Assembly: GCA_040954595.2 (NCBI GenBank)
Contig: CM082598.2
Coordinates: forward strand, 10,044,001 to 10,108,000
Length of the DNA: 64,000 nucleotides
Direction: 5' to 3'
DNA from: Balanoglossus misakiensis
Lineage: Eukaryota; Hemichordata
How positions within the stretch are numbered: the first letter of the stretch is position 1; each line of letters opens with the position of its first letter. The position numbers and the translations under genes are program-made. Below the pieces are notes generated by a model. The model was not told the DNA's origin. It made no database searches and worked only from the letters and a program-made list of their open reading frames with translations. This document shows, piece by piece, positions 48,801 through 61,142 of the stretch.

Positions 48801-51800
48801 AGGACATTTGGACATGATACCACAAATGGTTAATGGAGTTTCTGGGAAGGTTTTCAAATTCCAGGAATTTCCAGGAGTGTACGAATCCAGTTAAGAATTC
48901 TTTATGTCATGTGATCTGGCCATGTGACCTGCAGCATTGTCATTTCCAGGTGACGGCAAACAACATAGTGGCATCCAGTAAAAGTTTTCCACGTATGTAA
49001 GTACTTAAGAACCGCCAGACATGTAACATGTATCAGGTATAGTACCTCATCAGCCTCATGGCATTTTGTCTGCACAGTCTTTGTCTGCACCACGTTGCTG
49101 AAGTTGCCTGTCATCTGGAAAATTGAATGCCAATGTATTTGCGCTTGAGCTCGTCTGGCGTCTTTTGATATCAAAGAATAAATGCATTGTACAAACTTGA
49201 AACTATGTAGAATTTTTCTATTTATCCTGTGTGATATAGTGAAAATGCTCAAGTTACAGTTTGTGTATGGTTTTGAGAATTATTTCACTGCTTGAGGTAA
49301 GTGAAATAAACAGCTCACCTTGTTGTCTGTTGACTTTTTCATACTGGTTGAGAAGTTTTGTAAACACACTGTTTTCAGACTTTGATGAACTCAAAATTGC
49401 AGACACTAGCTGGACAAATCTCATCATATCTTCCTTCTTTTCAAGATGTTTCTAAATGATATAAAGGAGTGAGAGTGAGAATTGTGCATGATTATGTCAG
49501 TTTTGAACTTTCATGTCTGTTTTGGACTGAGAGCTGTTGAATGAGAGAGAGAGAGGGAGAGAGAGATCGCGCTCGAACAATCAGGGGGTCACGCAGACGT
49601 AATCTTTTCATTGGCGTGATACTGATATCACCACGTAACTTGCAATTCCCAAGAGTGCGACTGTACGTACGTAAACTGTATCAAATTCAACTCATTCACG
49701 TCATATGAGAGGAGGTATACCGTGCGAATGCGAGCGCTGGGGGAACCGGGTACCGCCTACTTGAAATGGACCTCTTCCCTTAGTGAAGTCAAATAATCAT
49801 AATTATCTATCATGTAAGAAGTCAAAAATGTAAGAGAATGTTTTAATAAATATGTCAACTTATTATTTATATTCCCCTGTATATATTCCCCTGTAAATGT
49901 CTCATAATTTGAGGAATAATATTTTGGAAGCTGAACGGAAGTTGCAACTCAAATCAAATTTCAACTTCTCCAATATATGGAATAACACTATAAGCCTACT
50001 GACTTGAGAAACTCAAATTGAATTTCAAATTCTCGAACAAACGAAAATATGTTTGAATGTAAGTAATCTTACTATAAAATTGACATGCAATTACCTGTCG
50101 TTGGTGAAGCAAACTGAACAATGGACATGACAAATGATGTTTTCTGTGTAGATTATAAATAAACTGACTCTCATCACTTGATGTTAGGATTTCTTGCATT
50201 GCCAGAATGATGTGATCACCAGAATTCTCTGATGAATCAAACAATTTCAGCCTGGAGATTTCCCTGGACAGTGTCTGTGTGAGAAATGATGGCAAAATAT
50301 TAATATCATTTATTAGGAAACCTGGCCAGTCACTGAGAAATCTGTCGGCCTTTACAAAGTATAGTTCATAATCTTCTCATAAAATGATAAAGTTGCCGCA
50401 AAGGTATACAGTCACCTATAATTTACATACGCCCATATATGGCTGAAATGGCGTATTTGAGCGTTCTAAAGGACATATGGCGGCGCTCTTTTTTTCGCGT
50501 GTGCCACCCACTGAAAATCTGTGATTGGCTAGATCTCAAGTTTACCATGGTAACTGTAGTTAAATTACCATAGGTGACAATATACCTTAACATATCATAT
50601 TTCTTCTGGGAAGTGTAATTGTTTTAAGATCAAATATTACATGTACATACCAATTGTATGCCTCTCAGATATTGTCTTTCCGTTGATGCACTCACTTTGT
50701 GCTCACCAATACTGAATAGCTGTAAATATAATCAAAGGAGAAGAAATCACTCACTCATTAGCAATGATACTGCAAAAGTGGAAGTGACTGATTTTGAGTC
50801 TGAAGTTGGAAAAGAGTCCCAGTACAGTGTAGAGAGGTTTCCAGATTAGGTAGATTTTGCTGTCCAACCATTTTCACACAACGGCCATAAAACTTAAAGA
50901 AGAACTATTAAATTACCCAGCCTGATAAGTTTTGTGGTGTTTGGAAAGTCGTCCATGTCTGATGACACAAGATCAGCTTTTGATTGTAACATGAGACATG
51001 ATCAGTTGTGTTTTGGTTCAAAAGAACATGACCTGGTTTAAGAAGCCTTGCAACTTCAGGTGACTACAGAAGGAGCTATACTGTGCCCATTGGCCTTGAT
51101 TTGACTGAGAAACCATGATTTACTGAAAAGCCACTTGGAAAAGGGTCCACTTTATTTCTAAACCAAACTTACCTTCAGGAAGATCATCTTGGCTGACTCT
51201 TGACTATCTACAGTGACTTTTCTTGCATCCATCTTGGCTGCAACATCTTTCTTTTCATCCATCTGCATTGCCTCACTTTTCTCCTCTTTCTTTTCCTCAT
51301 CTGCAAATAAAAATTGTGTTATGTCCAGGAAATATTATTTACTTTCTGAGAAGAAACTGGAATATCTAGCTTTGCAAATCAGTTAGTGAAATAAGAGAAC
51401 GCAAACAATTAATTGTCATGAAATAGTCACCCCTGTTAATATCGCGAAAAATTTCCCATCACAAAAATTACCAAGATTACAGTAACCTAAAAATATAAAA
51501 TCCTAATAATGTCCAAAGTTGAAGAATTCTATATGTATGACTTAACTTTTGAGACACTATTTCACAACACAAATACTAGTACCTTTGTTCTCTTTATCCA
51601 GGAATGAATTTTTTTCCACCTTCTGCTCCTCTCATCTGTTGAACTTCCACTAACTGAGCCATGTATCCTTTGTCAACCACAGCCTGTTCCATACTGTACA
51701 GATCTTGTCTGCAGGCCATGTCGAGATGCTGCAGTAGTTTGCTGTGAAAAGAAACAGAAGTGTTACATGTGTATGTGTGTTACAGGGCCAGATCACGGCA

Positions 51801-51912
51801 CATCATGACAAAATCTTTGTGAATATGGTGCTAGCATCATGTTTATAGCAGATCATGTGTATTCATACTTGTGGGCCAAATGACCTTAATATGTGGTTTG
51901 TTGTATGACTTA
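45892..51912 (-). pseudogene. INTS1: INTS1 array unit 8
   Basis: Exons are 46093-46165, 47082-47240, 47795-47948, 48622-48747 (TAG at 48626-48628), 49319-49451, 50095-50274, 50651-50719, 51173-51300 and 51620-51741. It has Thr to Ala in QTN(T/A)MYTD, shared with units 9 and 10, and AMQ(M)DEKK near 51260, shared with unit 3 together with cacccctgtt near 51430. Confidence 0.86.
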
Positions 51913-54900
51913 ATTATAACACACACACCCAGTTTTTTTAATAGTCCTGCTTGAAAGATCACAGAGTGTCTTTGGCTACTGAAAAGCACCACCACAATGA
52001 GAGATAACTCACAACACCGAAGAGTAAATCTCTAAAGTTGTAATTTAAACCAAGTATGGAAATTGGGATGTACGGTAGCTTTGATGAGGAATAATTCTAG
52101 AGTTACAACATACCTCATGCTGTTGACTGGTATACCAAAGGACTGCACAAACAAGACCAACTGAGCTGGTTCCAAGTCTTCCAGGGCTGAAAAAAATGAC
52201 AAATTCAGGATGAAAACAACAAAAGTTTGGTGAGAAAAGATCCCAAGTTGAATTGACACACAGATTGGCAGATATTTCCACGAAATATCACATGTAAATG
52301 GTGCAACAACAGATTAACCGATCAGGCCATGACAAATACTGCACCTCTTCACAAAAACTGCTGGGTTGCAATTTATAGCATAAAATTACTGTAAAACAGG
52401 AAATTTTTGTGATATCACAAGAGAGCTGACTATTCCATTGCTCACATTGTTTCTTTGCGACCATTTATTTTCACGTTTTTTGGCTCTCACGAAATTCGCA
52501 AAAATTTCCCCTTTTACAATAGTATGGTTGGATCTATACAATGTATACATTGAATGGGGATGAACACTGGACAGTGGAGCATTCTATATTAAAATTTGGG
52601 AAAACATTGAAGCCATATTAAGGTCATACTTGATTAAGCTGAAAGTCGGCACAGAATAAATTTGAAATTCAATTGGCTACAAAAATTGACTTTTCTGCCA
52701 TTCTGAGATCTCCATGCTGAGCTCAATTATGTTGCTGCTTCATATAGTGGTCAGCAATAAAAACTTACTACTGTTACAGTGGTTATACATGTAACTCTTA
52801 TTAAATGTTTTTTTTTTCTTGTTTTATCATGAAATCTGACAATATCACGAAATCTGACTGTGGGTGGCACGACAGAATAAAACTGGTTTTCGTCTCAACT
52901 TTTGTACATGTAGTGACACAATGAAAGAATGACAGAGAAACTGCTAACAGACAGATTATTATATATTATTTTACCTTTTCATGTCACTTTTATAAAACAC
53001 TGCATGGCAACAAATGTGAACCATGAACAATTTGCAAGACAATGAACTAGAAGTTGAACGAGATTTGAAGACCTGCTCTGGAAGTAATTGATTGACACTC
53101 ACCCATGAGTAAGATTCCGCATGGGGCTGTGTGGCTTTCTTCAAGTAATTGTAGAATATATGTAACATGGATGTCAGTGTACATAGCGTTGGTCTGGTCG
53201 GCACTGGTGTCTCTACACAGCATGGAGCTGAGTATGGTGGGCCTTTCTACAATCACCTGAGCTAAATGTGACAATGTGTAATTAAAGAGAAATATACAGT
53301 CAGTGGAGTAAAGGGTATAACACAATCATACTGATGGAATTCTCACTACCTGAAATAGGTTTTTGCTACCTAGGTGAGTGATGAATAAAGGTCTAATGTC
53401 CTCTCTGATATAACATACTAGTGTATGGTAAATGTCTTTCAGAGATCTACACATTAAAGGGACAAACTCTCTACAGTTAATTCATTTTGGGGAGATTTTT
53501 ACTCTCATATCCTACAAACGGGATGGAAGTTGTGTGTGGTCGAACATTGATTCACTATATATCCACATGTAGAATAACATAAATGGTGTCTTGTATCAAA
53601 CATAATGTATGGAAAAAGGGCAGCGAGAGAGAGACTTTGTCCCTTTAAATATCATAGCTGGCATACAGTTATAAATATGCATTTTTTGATTTATGTCTTG
53701 CAAGTACAAAACTGTTCTTTATTAAAAAGAAATACAGACAAGGTGATCCCAGGAACATAAAACCCAAAACTCAAAGCTACCAGACAGATGAGTCTTGAGA
53801 TAAACTTGGACTTACTTGTCAATCAATCTGGACTGCTCTTGTAACAACAACTCACTCAATGCTTCACTGGTGCTGGATGATTTTGTTGGCACTTGCATAG
53901 CAACAGATAAGGCTTTATTCAGAAACTCTTCTAGTTGGCTGGAATTGGCGCCTGTCAGCTGGTGATACACTGCATATGGTGCAAAGTCAAACAAAATTCA
54001 CCCAATCATAAAATGTATCATTAACATGATCATACCATAAAAAATGTGAATGAATTACAATTATAGCGTGCGCATATTGAATCATACGAAATCACACCAA
54101 ATAACGCGAGACTTAGAAATAACATTACATGTGTATGGTGCCACTTAAACGACACCATTTATTCTTTTTGAGCCTAAATCATGTTTAACCACAACTAGAC
54201 AACCACAATGACCTTGTGAGAATGAAACCCACCAATAAATACATGTAGATAATCTGAAGCTATCACAGAAACAGAATGTCTTTGACAAAGTATTGCAAAG
54301 CCTTCAGTTGACCGCGAAAAAGTTGACGAAGCATGCATGTGGAAAGTGGAGTGTTGACAACAATGTGAATATATGCACGATAGCTTGCTGCGCTCGCACT
54401 CAGGTCAAACCTGTTACATATTACCAAAAATGTGGATCTATATAATTAACATTGGGTCCGTTCCTTCTTATCCCACTCGTGTTTCTGTTTGTTTGGTGAG
54501 AATATCTAATAGGTTAGCCCCTTTCACTCCCAGTTCCTTCTTTAGAGGTCCAACCTTACCATAGAAAACGATGGGTTTGGACTGGAACATGGCGGTGAAA
54601 GGGTTCAGGTGCTTGAGGGAGTGTTAAAAATGCAGACTTTACCTTTCTATAACATGTCTCTATCTACAGCCATCCGTCCCTCAGTGACGGCTTCAATGAT
54701 TTCACTCACTTCATCCAAGTTGCCACCACTGGCTTTGATGGGACTTTTCTCACTGCTCAGGGATTTCGCTGGAAGGAAGGACGTAAGACTGGAATTAAGG
54801 CATACGTCCCTACATAAAGGGAGGACATTTGGACATGATACCACAAATGGTTAATGGAGTTTCTGGGAAGGTTTTCAAATTCCAGGAATTTCCAGGAGTG

Positions 54901-57900
54901 TACGAATCCAGTTAAGAATTCTTTATGTCATGTGATCTGGCCATGTGACCTGCAGCATTGTCATTTCCAGGTGACGGCAAACAACATAGTGGCATCCAGT
55001 AAAAGTTTTCCACGTATGTAAGTACTTAAGAACCGCCAGACATGTAACATGTATCAGGTATAGTACCTCATCAGCCTCATGGCATTTTGTCTGCACAGTC
55101 TTTGTCTGCACCACGTTGCTGAAGTTGCCTGTCATCTGGAAAATTGAATGCCAACGTATTTGCGCTTGAGCGCGTCTGGCGTCTTTTGATATCAAAGAAT
55201 AAATGCATTGTACAAACTTGAAACTATGTAGAATTTTTCTATTTATCCTGTGTGATATAGTGAAAACGCTCAAGTTACAGTTTGTGTATGGTTTTGAGAA
55301 TTATTTCACTGCTTGAGGTAAGTGAAATAAACAGCTCACCTTGTTGTCTGTTGACTTTTTCATAGTGGTTGAGAAGTTTTGTAAACACACTGTTTTCAGA
55401 CTTTGATGAACTCAAAATTGCAGACACTAGCTGGACAAATCTCATCATATCTTCCTTCTTTTCAAGATGTTTCTAAATGATATAAAGGAGTGAGAGTGAG
55501 AATTGTGCATGATTATGTCAGTTTTGAACTTTCATGTCTGTTTTGGACTGAGAGCTGTTGAATGAGAGAGAGAGAGGGAGAGAGAGATCGCGCTCGAACA
55601 ATCAGGGGGTCACGCAGACGTAATCTTTTCATTGGCGTGATACTGATATCACCACGTAACTTGCAATTCCCAAGAGTGCGACTGTACGTACGTAAACTGT
55701 ATCAAATTCAACTCATTCACGTCATATGAGAGGAGGTATACCGTGCGAATGCGAGCGCTGGGGGAACCGGGTACCGCCTACTTGAAATGGACCTCTTCCC
55801 TTAGTGAAGTCAAATAATCATAATTATCTATCATGTAAGAAGTCAAAAATGTAAGAGAATGTTTTAATAAATATGTCAACTTATTATTTACATTCCCCTG
55901 TATATATTCCCCTGTAAATGTCTCATAATTTGAGGAATAATATTTTGGAAGCTGAACGGAAGTTGCAACTCAAATCAAATTTCAACTTCTCCAATATATG
56001 GAATAACACTATAAGCCTACTGACTTGAGAAACTCAAATTGAATTTCAAATTCTCGAACAAACGAAAATATGTTTGAATGTAAGTAATCTTACTATAAAA
56101 TTGACATGCAATTACCTGTCGTTGGTGAAGCAAACTGAACAATGGACATGACAAATGATGTTTTCTGTGTAGATTATAAATAAACTGACTCTCATCACTT
56201 GATGTTAGGATTTCTTGCATTGCCAGAATGATGTGATCACCAGAATTCTCTGATGAATCAAACAATTTCAGCCTGGAGATTTCCCTGGACAGTGTCTGTG
56301 TGAGAAATGATGGCAAAATATTAATATCATTTATTAGGAAACCTGGCCAGTCACTGAGAAATCTGTCGGCCTTTACAAAGTATAGTTCATAATCTTCTCA
56401 TAAAATGATAAAGTTGCCGCAAAGGTATACAGTCACCTATAATTTACATACGCCCATATATGGCTGAAATGGCGTATTTGAGCGTTCTAAAGGACATATG
56501 GCGGCGCTCTTTTTTTCGCCGTGTGCCACCCACTGAAAATCTGTGATTGGCTAGATCTCAAGTTTACCATGGTAACTGTAGTTAAATTACCATAGGTGAC
56601 AATATACCTTAACATATCATATTTCTTCTGGGAAGTGTAATTGTTTTAAGATCAAATATTACATGTACATACCAATTGTATGCCTCTCAGATATTGTCTT
56701 TCCGTTGATGCACTCACTTTGTGCTCACCAATACTGAATAGCTGTAAATATAATCAAAGGAGAAGAAATCACTCACTCATTAGCAATGATACTGCAAAAG
56801 TGGAAGTGACTGATTTTGAGTCTGAAGTTGGAAAAGAGTCCCAGTACAGTGTAGAGAGGTTTCCAGATTAGGTAGATTTTGCTGTCCAACCATTTTCACA
56901 CAACGGCCATAAAATTTAAAGAAGAACTATTAAATTACCCAGCCTGATAAGTTTTGTGGTGTTTGGAAAGTCGTCCATGTCTGATGACACAAGATCAGCT
57001 TTTGATTGTAACATGAGACATGATCAGTTGTGTTTTGGTTCAAAAGAACATGACCTGGTTTAAGAAGCCTTGCAACTTCAGGTGACTACAGAAGGAGCTA
57101 TACTGTGCCCATTGGCCTTGATTTGACTGAGAAACCATGATTTACTGAAAAGCCACTTGGAAAAGGGTCCACTTTATTTCTAAACCAAACTTACCTTCAG
57201 GAAGATCATCTTGGCTGACTCTTGACTATCTACAGTGACTTTTCTTGCATCCATCTTGGCTGCAACATCTTTCTTTTCATCCACCTGCATTGCCTCACTT
57301 TTCTCCTCTTTCTTTTCCTCATCTGCAAATAAAAATTGTGTTATGTCCAGGAAATATTATTTACTTTCTGAGAAGAAACTGGAATATCTAGCTTTGCAAA
57401 TCAGTTAGTGAAATAAGAGAACGCAAACAATTAATTGTCATGAAATAGTCACCTCTGTTAATATCGCGAAAAATTTCCTATCACAAAAATTACCAAGATT
57501 ACAGTAACCTAAAAATATAAAATCCTAATAATGTCCAAAGTTGAAGAATTCTATATGTATGACTTAACTTTTGAGACACTATTTCACAACACAAATACTA
57601 GTACCTTTGTTCTCTTTATCCAGGAATGAATTTTTTTCCACCTTCTGCTCCTCTCATCTGTTGAACTTCCACTAACTGAGCCATGTATCCTTTGTCAACC
57701 ACAGCCTGTTCCATACTGTACAGATCTTGTCTGCAGGCCATGTCGAGATGCTGCAGTAGTTTGCTGTGAAAAGAAACAGAAGTGTTACATGTGTATGTGT
57801 GTTACAGGGCCAGATCACGGCACATCATGACAAAATCTTTGTGAATATGGTGCTAGCATCATGTTTATAGCAGATCATGTGTATTCATACTTGTGGGCCA

Positions 57901-57934
57901 AATGACCTTAATATGTGGTTTGTTGTATGACTTA
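51913..57934 (-). pseudogene. INTS1: INTS1 array unit 9
   Basis: Exons are 52114-52186, 53103-53261, 53816-53969, 54643-54768 (TAG at 54647-54649), 55340-55472, 56116-56295, 56673-56741, 57195-57322 and 57642-57763. Private changes include Leu to Val near the start of the second exon (acaatcacctgag), Gln to His near 55365, and an extra C near 56520. Confidence 0.86.
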
Positions 57935-59860
57935 ATTATAACACACACACCCAGTTTTTTTAATAGTCCTGCTTGAAAGATCACAGAGTGTCTTTGGCTA
58001 CTGAAAAGCACCACCACAATGAGCGATAACTCACAACACCGAAGAGTAAATCTCTAAAGTTGTAATTTAAACCAAGTATGGAAATTGGGATGTACGGTAG
58101 CTTTGATGAGGAATAATTCTAGAGTTACAACATACCTCATGCTGTTGACTGGTATACCAAAGGACTGCACAAACAAGACCAACTGAGCTGGTTCCAAGTC
58201 TTCCAGGGCTGAAAAAAATGACAAATTCAGGATGAAAACAACAAAAGTTTGGTGAGAAAAGATCCCAAGTTGAATTAACACACAGATTGGCAGATATTTC
58301 CACGAAATATCACATGTAAATGGTGCAACAACAGATTAACCGATCAGGCCATGACAAATACTGCACCTCTTCACAAAAACTGCTGGGTTGCAATTTATAG
58401 CATAAAATTACTGTAAAACAGGAAATTTTTGTGATATCACAAGAGAGCTGACTATTCCATTGCTCACATTGTTTCTTTGCGACCATTTATTTTCACGTTT
58501 TTTGGCTCTCACGAAATTCGCAAAAATTTCCCCTTTTACAATAGTATGGTTGGATCTATACAATGTATACATTGAATGGGGATGAACACTGGACAGTGGA
58601 GCATTCTATATTAAAATTTGGGAAAACATTGAAGCCATATTAAGGTCATACTTGATTAAGCTGAAAGTCGGCACAGAATAAATTTGAAATTCAATTGGCT
58701 ACAAAAATTGACTTTTCTGCCATTCTGAGATCTCCATGCTGAGCTCAATTATGTTGCTGCTTCATATAGTGGTCAGCAATAAAAACTTACTACTGTTACA
58801 GTGGTTATACATGTAACTCTTATTAAATGTTTTTTTTTTCTTGTTTTATCATGAAATCTGACAATATCACGAAATCTGACTGTGGGTGGCACGACAGAAT
58901 AAAACTGGTTTTCGTCTCAACTTTTGTACATGTAGTGACACAATGAAAGAATGACAGAGAAACTGCTAACAGACAGATTATTATACATTTTTTTACCTTT
59001 TCATGTCACTTTTATAAAACACTGCATGGCAACAAATGTGAACCATGAACAATTTGCAAGACAATGAACTAGAAGTTGAACGAGATTTGAAGACCTGCTC
59101 TGGAAGTAATTGATTGACACTCACCCATGAGTAAGATTCCGCATGGGGCTGTGTGGCTTTCTTCAAGTAATTGTAGAATATATGTAACATGGATGTCAGT
59201 GTACATAGCGTTGGTCTGGTCGGCACTGGTGTCTCTACACAGCATGGAGCTGAGTATGGTGGGCCTTTCTACAATCAACTGAGCTAAATGTGACAATGTG
59301 TAATTAAAGAGAAATATACAGTCAGTGGAGTAAAGGGTATAACACAATCATACTGATGGAATTCTCACTACCTGAAATAGGTTTTTGCTACCTAGGTGAG
59401 TGATGAATAAAGGTCTAATGTCCTCTCTGATATAACATACTAGTGTATGGTAAATGTCTTTCAGAGATCTACACATTAAAGGGACAAACTCTCTACAGTT
59501 AATTCATGTTGGGGAGATTTTTACTCTCATATCCTACAAACGGGATGGAAGTTGTGTGTGGTCGAACATTGATTCACTATATATCCACATGTAGAATAAC
59601 ATAAATGGTGTCTTGTATCAAACATAATGTATGGAAAAAGGGCAGCGAGAGAAAGACTTTGTCCCTTTAAATATCATAGCTGGCATACAGTTATAAATAT
59701 GCATTTTTTGATTTATGTCTTGCAAGTACAAAACTGTTCTTTATTAAAAAGAAATACAGACAAGGTGATCCCAGGAACATAAAACCCAAAACTCAAAGCT
59801 ACCAGACAGATGAGTCTTGAGATAAACTTGGACTTACTTGTCAATCAATCTGGACTGCTC
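57935..59860 (-). pseudogene. INTS1: INTS1 array unit 10 (truncated by rearrangement)
   Basis: Only 58136-58208, 59125-59283 and the 3' end of the third exon (59838-59860) remain. At 59860/59861 the sequence switches from the middle of that exon (ctggactgctc) to intron sequence equivalent to about 58971 (taacagacagatt). Both sides share ctgct, a short microhomology. Everything further into the unit is replaced by unit 11. Confidence 0.88.
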
Positions 59861-60018
59861 TAACAGACAGATTATTATATATTTTTTTACCTTTTCATGT
59901 CACTTTTATAAAACACTGCATGGCAACAAATGTGAACCATGAACAATTCGCAAGACAATGAACTAGAAGTTGAACGAGATTTGAAGACCTGCTCTGGAAG
60001 TAATTGATTGACACTCAC

Positions 60019-60184
60019 CCATGAGTAAGATTCCGCATGGGGCTGTGTGGCTTTCTTCAAGTAATTGTAGAATATATGTAACATGGATGTCAGTGTACAT
60101 AGTGTTGGTCTGGTCGGCACTGGTGTCTCTACACAGCATGGAGCTGAGTATGGTGGGCCTTTCTACAATCAACTGAGCTAAATC
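60019..60184 (-). CDS. INTS1: INTS1 exon with intact acceptor, reading DLAQLIVERPTILSSMLCRD
   Basis: This exon is 166 nt, with acceptor tttctgattctag and donor gtgagt, entering in phase 0 and leaving in phase 1. It is the undamaged version of the exon at 13265-13423 and its equivalents, with the first codons GAT TTA GCT restored. The preceding exon (60522-60607) ends in phase 0, so the join is MADLAL-DLAQ. Downstream in gene order, however, the rearrangement at 59861 cuts the next intron. This copy therefore cannot splice to its normal partner within this unit, though unit 10's copy could serve. Whether it is ever translated is open. Confidence 0.72.
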
Positions 60185-60521
60185 CTAGAATCAGAAAGGT
60201 AGCAGTGAAGTAAAATCAAATATGTTTGTCAAAACAACAACAACAATAACAACACACATAATCATATTCAAATAAAAATCACTTGGTTCATGCTTAGAAC
60301 TTTCTATAAACTTACTCTTTTTTTTTGCACATACTCCAATGAAAATACTGTTTGATATATAGATCACAGACTTTTGCATTTTCAACTGTTTTTGTTCTAA
60401 TACTATTTGTGTGTAGCCCTCACCCAGAACCTGTATGTATGATTCACAATCATATGTCTTTATTTGTTTCTACCAGAGGTCTCCACGACTCATACTGGAA
60501 ATACACAAATCATCATCTTAC

Positions 60522-60607
60522 CAATGCAAGGTCGGCCATTTCATGAAGCTGATTGGTCGAAGAATATTTGGAGAGGAACATGATGTACGCACTGATGGTG
60601 AGTGGCT
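60522..60607 (-). CDS. INTS1: INTS1 exon found once, reading LTISAYIMFLSKYSSTNQLH
   Basis: The donor is strong (GCATTG/gtaagatg), in phase 0. The acceptor is either ggaaacag (high end 60607) or ggaaacagag (60605). The second gives an exact 84-nt, 28-codon exon in phase 0. It ends HEMADLAL and joins in phase with DLAQLIVERP. The overlapping 112-codon plus-strand open frame (60435-60773) is antisense to it, and I regard that frame as a shadow. Assignment to INTS1 comes from phase and position. I do not recall a firm sequence match for this stretch. Confidence 0.65.
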
Positions 60608-60890
60608 CTGTTTCCATCTGGCAAGCCTTAGGACTAACAGCACATCGCTCACTGTGTTAAACGGCACAAAAGTTACAATTTCTGTCAAACTCTGCACCTA
60701 TTCTAGTTTCCCCCCAAAAAATTCACGAAAATGGCAAGCTAGACTTCAGTGTTATATCGAAATTCTACATTAAATTAAGCACTAAGCCTCATATATTGGC
60801 AACTCATTCTCCACATGAGGCATTTTCAGATCTTTACACGATTTTCTGTGTACAAAGATCAACCTGAAGAAGTATGATACAATTTCTCAC
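60608..60890 (-). other. Intron-like spacer, probable original duplication junction
   Basis: On the minus strand this lies after the exon that should lead further into the 3' part of INTS1, and before an exon from the 5' side of the block. The join between the end of one ancestral unit and the start of the next should therefore be here. I see no exon in it. The next 337 bp stretch (60185-60521) is an ordinary intron between two linked exons. Confidence 0.5.
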
Positions 60891-61142
60891 CTAGTTGAGT
60901 CTGTCCTTGGTTTGAGTAACCAATCGATACATTTATGCAAAGTCTGCCAATTACTCTGGTGGCTCAACAGTGCCAGCAAATAAGCACTGCACGAACTTTG
61001 AACTTTGCCCTCTGTTCTGGGTTTGTGCGTCTTGACAAAGAGTAACTGGTGTTGCAGTTGAGGGCAACTTTGCACAATCTCGGGGTCCAGGAGCTCCAGC
61101 CAATCAATAAGCAGCCCTGCCGTTGACCAGCCTAATTCGCAT
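60891..61142 (-). CDS. INTS1: INTS1 exon found once, reading GLLIDWLELLDPEIVQSC
   Basis: This exon is 252 nt, phase 2 at both ends, with acceptor acattgtcacag and donor gtgaga, and open throughout. It matches remembered INTS1 closely at two places: GLLVDWLEMLDPEVVSSC, and LLTLFTHQSSWPTLHQCI against LLALLSHQSNWQTLHKCI here. The exon before it (61693-61846) ends GAC AA, so the splice restores Lys (LID-K-CELG). This is the correct next INTS1 exon and shows that the original duplicated segment reached at least this far. The other units have lost it. Confidence 0.88.

Noticed and set aside
60435-60773. Plus-strand 112-codon open frame in the unit-11-specific block
   Set aside because: It overlaps, on the opposite strand, an exon with good splice sites and linked phase. 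It shows no domain I recognise.
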